DNA of 64,000 bases from Dysidea avara (taxonomy: Eukaryota > Porifera > Demospongiae > Dictyoceratida > Dysideidae). Position numbers and translations under genes: made by a program. The stretch spans positions 41,917,391 to 41,981,390 of the forward strand of contig NC_089272.1 in NCBI RefSeq assembly GCF_963678975.1, in the 5' to 3' direction. The notes below the pieces were generated by a model. That model searched no databases. It worked only from the letters and a program-made list of their open reading frames with translations, and was not told the DNA's origin. Within the stretch, counting starts at the first letter, position 1. Every line of letters starts with the position of its first letter. Shown one piece after another: positions 46,763-60,365 of this stretch.

Positions 46763-48195
46763 GTGGGTCCAGTGTATGGACGTCGAACATTGACTAGGGT
46801 ATTGGCATCCGAAGGACTCAAAGCTGGAGAGAAGAGAGTAGGGGAGTCTCTGAGGCTTGTTTCGCCTCTGTACTCTCAAGCCTGCCGACACTCTGTTGCT
46901 CGGATGACAAACCCTGGAACCTACCAGGCAGATTATTTTGGTCAGAAACTGCACATCGACCAAAACGAGAAGAATGTGATGTTCAGAGCAGTGCACATAT
47001 GTGCAGTTGAAGGATTTAGCTGTAAAATTGTGGCGTTTACTACTATGCCAATCAAAACAACTACACTGTTTACGAGACAGTGTATATACAGGTATTACGT
47101 TACGCACTACAAGTATAATACGTGCTATATGTACTGTACATACTACCATCTCATGTATATGTACAAGTGTCTGTTTATTATTGTTTAGACAGATCATCTG
47201 CCACTATGGAATGTGGGATAAACTCAGGGTTGATCACGGGAAGTAGTGGTATCTAATGCTGTACATGCAGGAACAGCTGGCAGAATATAGAAGAAACCCT
47301 TCTGCACTACCTCATTTGCAAACATCCTCAACCCAGGTGAGATTTTGTGACGTGATGAAATAACCTTAACCTTCTGATAGTAAAATTAACAATGTCAGCA
47401 ATTAGCTAAAGTAGATATTTCAATTGGATACACATACAGGATAAATAACTTTGATACATTTTAAAGATCGGATAAAATATTAGCATTGATGTAAAATTAA
47501 ATTTTAATTAACAAGCAGTACATACACACTATTACGCTATACAGTGTACTTGTTAGCATTGGATAACGTGTTGACTTTTGTATAATAGAATCATGTGGTT
47601 GAAAGGATCCGGGTTGAACTCAATGGAAGGGTAAGCTATCCGATTAAGGCCATCCTAATTGAATGCAAGAAAACCACGATTTTAACTTGGAACATCATCA
47701 TGACGATGTCAAATTTTGTGTCTCCTGGTATAGCATCCAAGTTAGCCAAGTAGGGATGAAAAATTTTGTGGCTGCCTGGAATGAGCATCGGATCCGAGGT
47801 ATATCAAAAAAAATTAATGCACAGTGTTTATGCATATCTGTCACTAAATCTTATAAGTTATATCATCATTTCTTTTTGTACAGGCAGGGGTATTCCAAAC
47901 GTGCTGATGGCTCAAAACAATCAGACAAAACCTATTGACAATTCCGTGGTCCCAGCAGCCAACGAAGCTGGCAGACAATATGAAGAGAATGGAGGTACTG
48001 TTCAGTGAGCTCGGACAAGATCCATTGGCAGAATGGGAGGATTTGGTGACTACTAGGATGGAGACAACATTTACTGAACAATCGCCATGCTTTGAAGATA
48101 TTTTTCACAGCTTAGTGAACAATAACAAAACAATGTTTCGTAATGGACTTTTATGTTTTATTGCTATAACCATGCAGCTTAAAGCACAACTGTAA
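46763..48195 (+). pseudogene. Integrase gene, arm C copy: core and C-terminal exons in correct order
   Basis: Exons: 46,763-47,091, 47,189-47,336, 47,589-47,798 and 47,884-48,195, all with AG/GT borders. The core exon reads VGPVYGRRTLTRVLASEG, MTNPGTYQADYFGQ and LHIDQNEKNVMF, with the first catalytic aspartate in HIDQ. Then come YGMWDKLRVDHGK with a TAG stop, YLMLYMQEQLAEYRRNP, NHVVERIRVELNGR, a 1-base loss, DDVKFCVSWYSIQVSQVG, GRGIPNVLMAQNN, a frame change after YEENGG, and GQDPLAEWEDL to MQLKAQL-stop. The N-terminal and pre-core exons are absent because the junction element lies upstream. This is the clearest reference copy for the family; the integration activity is inferred only from homology. 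Confidence 0.88.
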
Positions 48196-49019
48196 GAATC
48201 TTGTACATGTATGTTACTTTTTCACTGAATCTAGTTTATCTGCAGTATTATACATGCGTAATTGGTGTAATCTTGTATATCTTTAAAATTCCAACAAAAG
48301 TGGAGTCATCCAGCAGTGGTATTGTGACCAATGTTTGAAATTTCTACATTTTGGTTTTAAATATTGTGATTCTCAAATGTGACATCATGATACTTTGGTA
48401 AATAAGTGATGTCAGTAATATGATACATAATATAATGGTCTAATTCAATGTCGGTCCATCAATCTGACTCATTTGATGATCCAGATTCAATGTCAACATC
48501 AAAATTGATTCAGATGCAGCTTCAGATTTTTAGACTCGAACTCTGTACTGGTCTAATAGTCATAGTGACAGTAACCCTGTTGGATTGGTGGGACTGGAAG
48601 CAAATTTGAGAGGGCACATTTTGTGTGGCTCACTGGTGTCTGACCCGTATGAGATGGGCATCTCCTTAAATCAGAATGTCACTGCATGTAGACCATAAAG
48701 ATGGCACGTAAGATATTATGCTTGATAATGTTATGATAGCATCTAAAGCAAAAAGGCTAATGAGTCAAAGTTTTCTTCTTTTGTCTTTTACACCTGGTAG
48801 CACGAGCTAGAATAAGAGAGGATTTTTTTGTGTCAACATAAATGCAGAGGATGACAGTGTACTTAAGGTCATTTAAATGATAAGCATGATACATCTATCA
48901 AACTATTAAAGGATAGCACTGCCACCTTTACTGTAATCAGGGGGACCTTTAGCTTTTACTCTAATCAGGGGTCGAGATATCCATTTTGATGTTATTTTTA
49001 TATGGATGTATGTATACTA

Positions 49020-50092
49020 AAGATGTGTCAACCATCAAGTAGCTAGAATGGTCAGTAGTTGTCTGTGTAGACCACCTCACATGCAATGATTGATGGTGAT
49101 GTGTCAACCATCAAGTAGCTAGAATGGTCAATGGTTGTCTGTGTAGACCACCTCACATGCAATGATTGATGGTGATGTGTCAACCATCAAGTAGCTAGAA
49201 TGGTCAATGGTTGTCTGTGTAGACCACCTCACATGCAATGATTGATGGTGATGTGTCAACCACCAAGTAGCTAGAATAGTCAGTAGTTGTGTGTGTAGAC
49301 CACCTCACATGCAATGATTGATGGTGATGTGTCAACCATCAAGTAGCTAGAATAGTCAGTGGTTGTGTGTATAGACCACCTCACAGGCAATGATCAATGG
49401 TGATGTGTCAACCATCAAGTAGCTAGAATAGTCAGTGGTTGTGTGTGTAGACCACCTCACAGGCAATGATCGATGGTGATGTGTCAACCATCAAGTAGCT
49501 AGAATAGTCAGTGGTTGTGTGTGTAGACCACCTCACATGCAATGATCGATGGTGATGTGTCAACCATCAAGTAGCTAGAATAGTCAGTGGTTGTGTGTGT
49601 AGACCACCTCACAGGCAATGATCGATGGTGATGTGTCAACCATCAAGTAGCTAGAATAGTCAGTGCATGGTTGTGAGTGTAGACCACCTCACATGCAATG
49701 ATCGATGGTGATGTGTCAGCTATCAAGTAGCTAGAATAGTCAGTGGTTGTGTGTATAGACCACCTCACAGGCAATGATCAATGGTGATGTGTCAACCATC
49801 AAGTAGCTAGAATAGTCAGTGGTTGTGTGTGTACACCACCTCACAGGCAATGATCGATGGTGCCGTGTCAACTATCAAGTAGCTAGAATAGTCAGTGGTT
49901 ATGTGTGTAGACCACCTCACATGCAATGATCGATGGTGATGTGTCAACCATCAAGTAGCTAGAATAGTCAATGGTCATATGTCTAAAAATTATCTCACAA
50001 TGCAATGGTTGATGATTAAGAGTCAACCACCAAGTAGCTAGAATAGTCAATGGTTGTGTGTGTAGACTACCTCAAATTCAATGATCGATGAT
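49020..50092 (+). repeat. Minisatellite block 2 of arm C
   Basis: About 14 units with ATCAAGTAGCTAGAATAGTC and TAGACCACCTCACATGCAAT, in reverse orientation to the other arms. The first three units are near-identical and look recently amplified. Confidence 0.9.
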
Positions 50093-50879
50093 GGCACAAC
50101 AAAAAATTATGATATGGTGATCTATTATAAATGTACAACTACAGTAATCTTGTGTGTCTTAAAAGAATTCTGATAATAGCAGGGTAAAAAAACTGCAGTG
50201 TAATGTCTAGCTAATGACTTTAAACTGTTTTTTTTTAGTGGCCAAGTCAAGTAGGTCTGGAACACAGCTAAGGTACATTTTATGACCTCATTAATAATAT
50301 CACCTCATTATACTGACCATTTCCTGTATATTATCATACATTACTTCTTGTATATATAACATCCCAGCAGGATATTATTGATTTGAGGAGTTGTGGTTGA
50401 CTATTGTTGTAATGTAGTGTAGCTACACCGTACACCATACATATTTATGAGTTAAACTGAGCTTTTAGTAAACAACTGAACTGACTTTAGTAGCGTGCAT
50501 TTTAGTATTATATCAATACAACACTTACAGTGGGGAATAAACTTTTCCTATAGAGACATGCACTTCATTTTCGAAAGCGGAAGACAGAGCTACCTGTATA
50601 TATCATGGTAATTCTATGCTGGAAGGTGTCCATTATCATCATCTCAATGTAACAGTCAGTGATAAGCTAGAATCTTTATAATATCAGAGTCCATATGTTT
50701 GTCTAAAATGGTTTTCGGGCCGAAACTTTTTGGCCTTCATAGGCCAAAGGTTGTGGTGGGTTAACATAAAAATGTCTAACTAGAGAAACTTTTTTTAGAG
50801 GTGGTCTTTTTAGCAGGTGGCCACTAAGACAGGTGTCACTGTAGATTCAATCCATGTCAAGTATCAGACATAATGTATC

Positions 50880-51705
50880 AAACATCAAGTAACCAGGTGG
50901 CATGTAAACCTTTGCTATTCCAACTACGTGATGCTTGATGCATTACCATAGACTGTTGTGAGATGGTTTAACACCAGTGGGCAATTGACCATTCTAGCTA
51001 CTTGATCTCTGACACTTCACTGACTATTATGAGGTGGTTTACATAACACTATTGACTATTCTAGCTGCTTGATCCTTGAAAGATAACCATGGACTGCTGT
51101 AAGTGAGATGGTTTACACACTGTGTGTAAACCATCTTACAACAGTCAATGTGATGCGTCAAACATCAAGTAGCTAGAATAGTAAATGGTTGTATGTAAAC
51201 CATCTCACAACAGTCAATGAAACTTCAAGTAGCTTTAATAGCCAATGTTGGTGTGTAACACTCCACCATTGACCATTCTAGATTCTTGATGTATGACACG
51301 TCACATGGCAATCAACTGTTGTGAGATGGTTTACACACCACCGGACCATTGACTATTCTAGTTACTTGATGTTTGACACATCATTGACTATTGTGAAATA
51401 GTTAACACACCTGCATTGACTATTCTAGCTATTCAAACATCAATATAGACTGTTCTGAGAAGGGTTACACACCACCATTGACTATTAATTACATCTACTT
51501 GATATTTGACACATCATTGACTATTGTGAGATGGTTTACACATCACCATTGACTAGTAAAGCTTCTTGATGTTTGATACACCACCTTGGTCTGTTGTAGC
51601 TACTGATGCTTGATGGATCACCATTGACTGTTTACATGACACTATTGACTAGTCTAGCTACTTGATGTTTGATACATCATTGACTATAGTGAGATACCAC
51701 TTCAA
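50880..51705. repeat. Minisatellite block 1 of arm C
   Basis: Mirror image of 9,870-10,720, including the internal CACACTGTGTG palindrome at about 51,118 and the same order of orientation switches. Confidence 0.85.
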
Positions 51706-54569
51706 GTGATTGAATCACCAACACTGAATACTGTATGTATTATACATGCAGAATATACAGTAATCATGCAGACATCAAGTCAGTAGTCCGATGATTGTGT
51801 TCTGCTGCAAATTTTGAATGTACCATGGTTGAGAAGTGAGGAAATTAAGAGGTTAATGCAGTGGAATCTATAGTCCGTTCTTTGGTGCCAACATATGGTA
51901 CGTTTTCTGCAATGATGTTTTGTCCTACATAGTACTTCTGCATTGGATTCCTCATGCAGGTTTTTTTGGCAGAATAGTTAAAAATCTAAGTTTAAATTTT
52001 ACCTATATGAAAGAAATAAAGTAACTGAGCAATTATTGGTAGTTTCAGTTTTACTGGTGGTGCACACTGTGATGAGCTGCACACTATCTGTTTATTTTCT
52101 ACTCTTGCTTCTCCAGACCATGCACAAGTATGTATACTGGAGTATTAACTAGATCCCTGAATCACCCTGTACATGTGTTAAAATAGTATGATGTGACTTT
52201 GTATTTTTTTTGCAATTTTGGTCACTGTAGCTTGCATGGAGCCTGTCAACAAGATCAGTTACTCACCCATGCTTGTGTAGTTTGATTTTACCTGCCTTGT
52301 TGCTGTAATGTACATCTATATCTGCATCCAGGCCCAATAGTGTCTTGTGCTTCAGGTAAGTCAGCAGTAGCAGTTAAGATGGAGTGGTATGTCATAAAGA
52401 TGTGTTTGGTGAGTAGAGGTATGTGTCAGTGTAATAGGGTGTGTAGTAAATATAGTAACTGTTCTATCAGGTTTATTTTACTTTATTAAATGAATTATGT
52501 AAGGAAAGAGTTTGTGTGTTGAAACTCTAGTCCATTCTTTGGTATATATGGTATCAATTATTTGATTGTTTTATCCTCAATATGATTTCTTGCATTGGGT
52601 CCCTCGTACAGGTATATAATTATTTTTGTTGGGAAGTGTTAACAAAATTAATTTAAGTTAAACTGAGCAGTATGAAAATATAACTGACATATTGTGGGTA
52701 GTATTAGTTCCAAGGTTAAACCACTGGTGGTGCACACAGACCACGTGCTTTAATAATTATAATATTATGTGCTTACTTTGTAATTTCTTTTATTTGTTTA
52801 TTTTATCCTCTTGCTTCTCCAGTACAAATTTGTACACTGGAGTTATCAACAATGCCAGTGAATGACCTTATGTTACAGCCTGTTTTTATCACCCTAACAA
52901 GATAACTGCTTCACCCATTCTAGTGTAATATTTTTTAATTTAATGCATTGCCTTGTTGTAGTAGCATACATTTAGATCGGCATCCAAGGTGGTTAGTGCT
53001 TTTACTTGAAATAAGCCAAGGAAAAGGGCCATGATGGAGTGGTGTGTCATAACAAAGTAGTTGGTGTGTAGTGGCATGTGTCAGTGTGACAGGAAATGTA
53101 GTGAACATGTCAATCTAATGTTGACTGTTCTATTAGGTATATTTGACTTTTGCTGCTCTGGTAGGCAGTTGAATTGCTAGGTATGAAAAATGTCTTCTTT
53201 CAGTTCACAGGACTTCACAGGTGCATACAACTACTCAATCAAACCAGAGTAGAATACTGCTGCCATCCGTACTAGATTTTAAATAAGGGCAGAGTGGCTT
53301 GATTTTGAAAATATGGACAGGGTGTATTTATGATACATAATGTCCTGTAATCATATTTTACATAAAATAAGAATCCTCAATCACTTTCCATACTGATGCC
53401 TATAAAATTTATAAGCATCACTGGGTCATATTCCCTCAACTGCACAACATAATATATCTATCTACATCAGTGAATAAATTTAGAAATACAAATTATGTTT
53501 GTATGCGGTGAAATACAGTGTACATGGTAATCTTACCATAATATTATAACACATCTAGTAAACTCTACCAAGCAGATGCCACCTTGACATTAAAGGGACC
53601 GGTGCATGAACTTTACCCTGGTGCACCCTACCACCTTAAGTGGTGATTCTAGACCTGGGGGAGATGTGACCGGATTTGCGAAAAGGGGTCTTCCACACAC
53701 ATCTAATTTACCAACTCTGACGATCCATACAATTGAAATACAACAAGTTATTGACCTGAAATTTGGTCAGTGGTTAGTGCCAACATTGCGTAATGGCTAG
53801 AGAAAATTTCAGATTTGTGCGTCTCTTAAACACAAAGTTATGGCCTTCCAAGTTCATGGAATTGGATGTGTGTGGAAGACCCTTTTTTGTAAATCCGGTC
53901 ACAATACTGTTGCATGGCATATAGATTTAGTATAAATTGGAATTTTGAGGGAGTGGGGGAATGTAAATTAACACTTAGGTTGTTTGACTTTTGCAATTTA
54001 AAGGCTTAAAATGGTTTAATTGATAATTGTTAAGAATGCTAAGAACAATGCCTATCTATAGCTAGCTGTACTATAACTTACCCCAATAGTTTAAGTAATT
54101 CATTGCTCAGCAAGGGAAGGAGGCACATGTCTCTCCAGGCCCACTTCCTTAGAATAGCCTATGCTACCAACTCTCAGATTACGGATAAGATCCCAGGGGT
54201 AGCTCACCCCCTTCCCTCTACCTAGTGCATACACTTATTCTACTCGTGCATACACTTATTCTACTCGTGCATACACTTATTCTACTGAGTCTGTCAGTGA
54301 AGCATATAGCTGTAAGGGAAGCCTCAGCCTAGACGGAAGGAAGGGGAGATGCATTCAGTGTGCTTCTTTTAAAGGAGGATAAGTTAATATCGCGATAGTG
54401 TGTAGAAACCTTATTGTAACTGAGAGCAGTGTAATAACGTGCATGCATAATGGCTTCAATTAATTGGCCAATTAACGCTGGGTGGCCACAAAAGCAAGCC
54501 AACCAGATATGGTAAAGCTCAACAGTTTCAACTTTGGAAATTGGATTTGGTGAAATCGAATTTCCAAAA

Positions 54570-54638
54570 CTACAAAGCAAAAAACTTTAGCGCTTGGCGC
54601 GCGCAGCGCGCCAAGCGCTAAAGTTTTTTGCTTTGTAG
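54570..54638. repeat. 33-bp-stem hairpin, arm C end
   Basis: Same hairpin as 38,786-38,854. Its partner at 54,710-54,778 lies at mirror distance from axis 54,674, so two hairpins face each other inside the larger palindrome. Confidence 0.9.
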
Positions 54639-54673
54639 GTATAATAATAGGATGATGGAAAGATACCTCTATC

Positions 54674-54674
54674 T
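54674..54674. other. Axis of the giant C/D palindrome
   Basis: GATACCTCTATC, a single T, and GATAGAGGTATC meet here with no spacer. The mirror match is perfect through the flanking hairpins and continues, with growing numbers of small differences, through both arms for over 7 kb each way. Confidence 0.85.
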
Positions 54675-54709
54675 GATAGAGGTATCTTTCCATCATCCTA
54701 TTATTATAC

Positions 54710-54778
54710 CTACAAAGCAAAAAACTTTAGCGCTTGGCGCGCTGCGCGCGCCAAGCGCTAAAGTTTTTTACTTTGTAG
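54710..54778. repeat. 33-bp-stem hairpin, arm D end
   Basis: Same structure as the arm B and C hairpins, with one G-to-A difference in the right arm (TTTTTTACTTTG). A second copy at 55,746-55,814 is probably the same locus assembled twice. Confidence 0.9.
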
Positions 54779-55511
54779 TTTTGGAAATTCGATATCACCA
54801 AATCCAATTTCCAAAGTTGAAACTGTTGAGCTATACCATATCTGGTTGGCTTGCTTTTGTGGCCACCCAGCGTTAATTGGCCAATTAATTGAAGCCATTA
54901 TGCATGCACGTTATTACACTGCTCCCAGTTACAATAAGGTTTCTACACACTATCGCGATATTAGCTTATCCTCCTTTAAAAGAAGCACATCGAATGCATC
55001 TCCCCTTCCTTCCGTCTAGGCTGAGGCTTCCCTTACAGCTATATGCTTCACTGACAGACTCAGTAGAATAAGTGTATGCACGAGTAGAATAAGTGTATGC
55101 ACTAGGTAGAGGGAAGGGGGTGAGCCGCCCCTGGGATCTTATCCGTAATCTGAGAGTTGGTAGTATAGGCTATTCTAAGGAAGTGGGCCTGGAGAGACAT
55201 GTGCCTCCTTCCCTTGCTGAACAATGAATTACTTAAACTATTGGGGTAAGTTATAGTACAGCTAGCTATATAGATAGGCATTGTTCTTAGCATTCTTAAC
55301 AATTATCAATTAAACCATTTTAAGCCTTTAAATTGCAAAAGTCAAACAACCTAAGTGTTAATTTATATTCCCCCACTCCCTCAAAATTCCGATTTATACT
55401 AAATCTATATGCAACAGTATTGTGACCGGATTTACAAAAAAGGGTCTTCCACCCACATCCAATTCCATGAACTTGGAAGGCCAGAACTTTGTATTTAAGA
55501 GACGCACAAAT

Positions 55512-55711
55512 NNNNNNNNNNNNNNNNNNNNNNNNNNNNNNNNNNNNNNNNNNNNNNNNNNNNNNNNNNNNNNNNNNNNNNNNNNNNNNNNNNNNNNNNN
55601 NNNNNNNNNNNNNNNNNNNNNNNNNNNNNNNNNNNNNNNNNNNNNNNNNNNNNNNNNNNNNNNNNNNNNNNNNNNNNNNNNNNNNNNNNNNNNNNNNNNN
55701 NNNNNNNNNNN
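55512..55711. other. Assembly gap of 200 N
   Basis: A round 200-base N run. The 836 bases before it (54,676-55,511) reappear after it (55,712-56,547) with a constant offset of 1,036 and no difference that I could find. Confidence 0.98.
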
Positions 55712-57605
55712 ATAGAGGTATCTTTCCATCATCCTATTATTATACCTACAAAGCAAAAAACTTTAGCGCTTGGCGCGCTGCGCGCGCCAAGCGCTAAAGT
55801 TTTTTACTTTGTAGTTTTGGAAATTCGATATCACCAAATCCAATTTCCAAAGTTGAAACTGTTGAGCTATACCATATCTGGTTGGCTTGCTTTTGTGGCC
55901 ACCCAGCGTTAATTGGCCAATTAATTGAAGCCATTATGCATGCACGTTATTACACTGCTCCCAGTTACAATAAGGTTTCTACACACTATCGCGATATTAG
56001 CTTATCCTCCTTTAAAAGAAGCACATCGAATGCATCTCCCCTTCCTTCCGTCTAGGCTGAGGCTTCCCTTACAGCTATATGCTTCACTGACAGACTCAGT
56101 AGAATAAGTGTATGCACGAGTAGAATAAGTGTATGCACTAGGTAGAGGGAAGGGGGTGAGCCGCCCCTGGGATCTTATCCGTAATCTGAGAGTTGGTAGT
56201 ATAGGCTATTCTAAGGAAGTGGGCCTGGAGAGACATGTGCCTCCTTCCCTTGCTGAACAATGAATTACTTAAACTATTGGGGTAAGTTATAGTACAGCTA
56301 GCTATATAGATAGGCATTGTTCTTAGCATTCTTAACAATTATCAATTAAACCATTTTAAGCCTTTAAATTGCAAAAGTCAAACAACCTAAGTGTTAATTT
56401 ATATTCCCCCACTCCCTCAAAATTCCGATTTATACTAAATCTATATGCAACAGTATTGTGACCGGATTTACAAAAAAGGGTCTTCCACCCACATCCAATT
56501 CCATGAACTTGGAAGGCCAGAACTTTGTATTTAAGAGACGCACAAATCTGAAATTTTCCTAGCCATTACGCAATGTTGGCACTAACCACTGACCAAATGT
56601 CAGGGCAATAACTTGTTGTATTTCAATTTTATGGATCGTCAAAGTTGGTAAATTAGATGTGTGTGGAAGACCCCTTTTCGCAAATCCGGTCACATCTCCC
56701 CCAGGTCTAGAATCACCACTTAAGGTGGTAGGGTGCACCAGGGTAAAGTTCATGCACCAGTCACTTTAATGTCAAGGTGGCATCTGCTTGGTAGAGTTTA
56801 CTAGATGTGTTATTATTATGGTAAGATTACCATGTACACTGTATCTCACTGCATACAAACATAATTTGTATTTCTAAATTTATTCACTGATGTAGATAGA
56901 TATATATGTTGTGCAGTTGAGGGAATATGACCCAGTGATGCTTATAAATTTTATAGGCATCAGTATGGAAAGTGATTGAGGATTCTTATTTTGTGTAAAA
57001 TATGATTACAGGACATTATGTATCATAAATACACCCTGTCCATATTTTCCACTCTGCCCTTATTTAAAATCTAGTACGGATGGCAGCAGTATTCTACTCT
57101 GGTTTGATTGAGTAGTTGTATGCACCTGTGAAGTCCTGTGAACTGAAAGAAGACATTTTTTATACCTAGCAATTCAACTACCTACCAGAGCAACAAAAGT
57201 CAAATATACCTAATAGAACAGTCAACATTAGATTGACATGTTCACTACATTTCCTGTCACACTGACACATGCCACTACACACCAACTACTTTGTTATGAC
57301 ACACCACTCCATCATGGCCCTTTTCCTTGGCTTATTTCAAGTAAAAGCACTAACCACCTTGTATGCCGATCTAAATGTATGCTACAACAAGGCAATGCAT
57401 TAAATTAAAAAAATATTACACTAGAATGGGTGAAGCAGTTATCTTGTTAGGGTGATGAAAACAGGCTGTAACATAAGGTCATTCACTGGCATTGTTGATA
57501 ACTCCAGTGTACAAATTTGTACTGGAGAAGCAAGAGGATAAAATAAACAAATAAAAGAAATTACAAAGTAAGCACATAATATTATAATTATTAAAGCATT
57601 TGGTC

Positions 57606-58483
57606 CAGGGGCGGATCCAGGGGGGGGGGCTTTGGGGGCTGAAGCCCCCCCCCCTTCATATTTAGGCTTTACTTGATCAATATGCTGAGTATTATAATGA
57701 AATTTTGTCTTAGCATAATTATATGATCACTAATAATACAAATACTCATAAAACCACCTTATAAACGTCTTTCCAAGGTATTATCAGTGGATTTATGCTA
57801 AAATTTATGCAACTAGGACCCGAATCAGCATTGGAGGTTTACAAGATCCAGATACTCTAATAGAGCAGTCAGCTAACTACTCTAATAGAACATTCACTGG
57901 AAACATGTAGTTGGTTCTGTTATGGAATTTTTCCAAATCTGCCTGCACCTATACATGCAATGAAATGAATTGGTCTGTTTAAAGGGCTTCATTCATCTAC
58001 TTGTGTAGTTAATATGTATGACAATACTTAATTCAGGTTCACAATTTCCATTGTGAACCCAATGCTCTCAGATTCAATCTTGTATTGCTCAAATTTCAAA
58101 ATTTTCCACTTTCAACATTATTATTCTAACATGCACCTATTCAGTGTTGTGCAATTGTGAGAGGGATGCATCATGTACTTGGTTGTCTGTACCTACCCAA
58201 ACTTTTCCATTAGCAAAATGCTTCAGAGAGCCATACCTATAATCTAAAGGAAGTATATAAATATCTACAGGCAGAAAATATTATGAATTTTATGTGGAAA
58301 TGTCTCCAAATTGCAGTGTTTTAGCATCTATTTTTCAAAATTTTCCTGGGGGGGGGGCATGCCCCCAGACCCCCCTAGTTCCAGCATGATTCGCATGCTG
58401 GGAAGAGTGCTTTGCTACCTCTACCCAAGAGATTAGTACCTTGAGTTAGCCCCCCCCTTTTATAAATCCTAGATCCGCCCCTG
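57606..58483. mobile_element. hAT-like element in arm D, 878 bp
   Basis: It starts CAGGGGCGGATCCAGGGGG and ends AGATCCGCCCCTG, with TGGTC duplicated exactly at 57,601-57,605 and 58,484-58,488. Arms A, B and C have the uninterrupted GTGGTCTGTGTGCACC. There is no transposase. The recurrent module is present on the minus strand as a direct pair at about 57,850-57,899. Confidence 0.88.
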
Positions 58484-59529
58484 TGGTCTGTGTGCACCAC
58501 CAGTGGTTTAACCTTGGAACTAATACTACCCACAATATGTCAGTTATATTTTCATACTGCTCAGTTTAACTTAAATTAATTTTGTTAACACTTCCCAACA
58601 AAAATAATTATATACCTGTACAAGGGACCCAATGCAAGAAATCATACTGAGGATAAAACAATCAAATAATTGATACCATACCAAAGAATGGACTAGAGTT
58701 TCAACACACGAACTCTTTCCTTACATAATTCATTTAATAAAGTAAAATAAACCTGATAGAACAGTTACTATATTTACTACACACCCTATTACACTGACAC
58801 ATACCTCTACTCACCAAACACATCTTTATGACATACCACTCCATCTTAACTGCTGCTGCTGACTTACCTGAAGCACAAGACACTATCGGGCCTGGATGCA
58901 GATATAGATGTACATTACAGCAACAAGGCAGGTAAAATCAAACTACACAAGCATGGGTGAGTAACTGATCTTGTTGACAGGCTCCATGCAAGCTACAGTG
59001 ACCAAAATTGCAAAAAAATACAAAGTCACATCATACTATTTTAACACATGTACAGGGTGATTCAGGGATCTAGTTAATACTCCAGTATACATACTTGTGC
59101 TTGGTCTGGAGAAGCAAGAGTAGAAAATAAACACACAGTATGCAGCTCATCACAGTGTGCACCACCAGTAAAACTGAAACTACCAATAATTGCTCAGTTA
59201 CTTTATTTCTTTCATATAGGAAAAATTTAAACTTAGATTTTTAACTATTCTGCCAAAAAAACCTGCATGAGGAATCCAATGCAGAAGTACTATGTAGGAC
59301 AAAACATCCTTGCAGAAAATGTACCATATGTTGGCACCAAAGAACGGACTATAGTTTCCACTGCATTAACCTCTTAATTTCCTCACTTCTCAACCATGGC
59401 ATGGTACATTCAAAATTTGCAGCAGAACATAATCATCGGACTACTGACTTGATGTCTGCATGATTACTGTATATTCTGCATGTACAATACATACAGTATT
59501 CAGTGTCGGTGATTCAATCACTTGAAGTG

Positions 59530-60365
59530 GTATCTCACTATAGTCAATGATGTATCAAACATCAAGTAGCTAGACTAGTCAATAGTGTCATGTAAACAGT
59601 CAATGGTGATCCATCAAGCATCAGTAGCTACAACAGACCAAGGTGGTGTATCAAACATCAAGAAACTTTACTAGTCAATGGTGATGTGTAAACCATCTCA
59701 CAATAGTCAATGATGTGTCAAATATCAAGTAGATGTAATTAATAGTCAATGGTGGTGTGTAACCCTTCTCAGAACAGTCTATATTGATGTTTGAATAGCT
59801 AGAATAGTCAATGCAGGTGTGTTAACTATTTCACAATAGTCAATGATGTGTCAAACATCAAGTAACTAGAATATAGTCAATGGTCCGGTGGTGTGTAAAC
59901 CATCTCACAACAGTTGATCGCCATGTGACGTGTCATACATCAAGTATCTAGAATGGTCAATGGTGGGGTGTTACACACCAACATTGGCTATTAAAGCTAC
60001 TTGAAGTTTCATTGACTGTTGTGAGATGGTTTACATACAACCATTTACTATTCTAGCTACTTGATGTTTGACGCATCACATTGACTGTTGTGAGATGGTT
60101 TACACACAGTGTGTAAACCATCTCACTTACAGCAGTCCATGGTTATCTTTCAAGGATCAAGCAGCTAGAATAGTCAATAGTGTTATGTAAACCACCTCAT
60201 AATAGTCAGTGAAGTGTCAGAGATCAAGTAGCTAGAATGGTCAATTGCCCACTGGTGTTAAACCATCTCACAACAGTCTATGGTGATGCATCAAGCATCA
60301 CGTAGTTGGAATAGCAAAGGTTTACATGCCACCTGGTTACTTGATGTTTGATACATTACGTCTGA
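59530..60365. repeat. Minisatellite block 1 of arm D
   Basis: Same unit order and orientation switches as arms A to C, with the CACACAGTGTG palindrome at about 60,105. Confidence 0.85.

Larger units (their letters stand above)
46618..54673 (-). repeat. Arm C of the large fold-back repeat family (reverse orientation)
   Basis: It is the reverse complement of arms B and D: integrase exons first, then minisatellite block 2 (about 49,020), block 1 (about 50,880), the non-coding stretch and the GC hairpin at its right end. It carries none of the large insertions found in A, B or D, so it is the cleanest copy. Confidence 0.9.

Noticed and set aside
54628..54876. 82-residue frames on both strands at the palindrome centre
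   Set aside because: They read through the hairpin and mirror each other because the DNA is palindromic. They are not genes.
55394..55797. Open frames crossing the N gap
   Set aside because: They consist mostly of undetermined residues and have no biological meaning.
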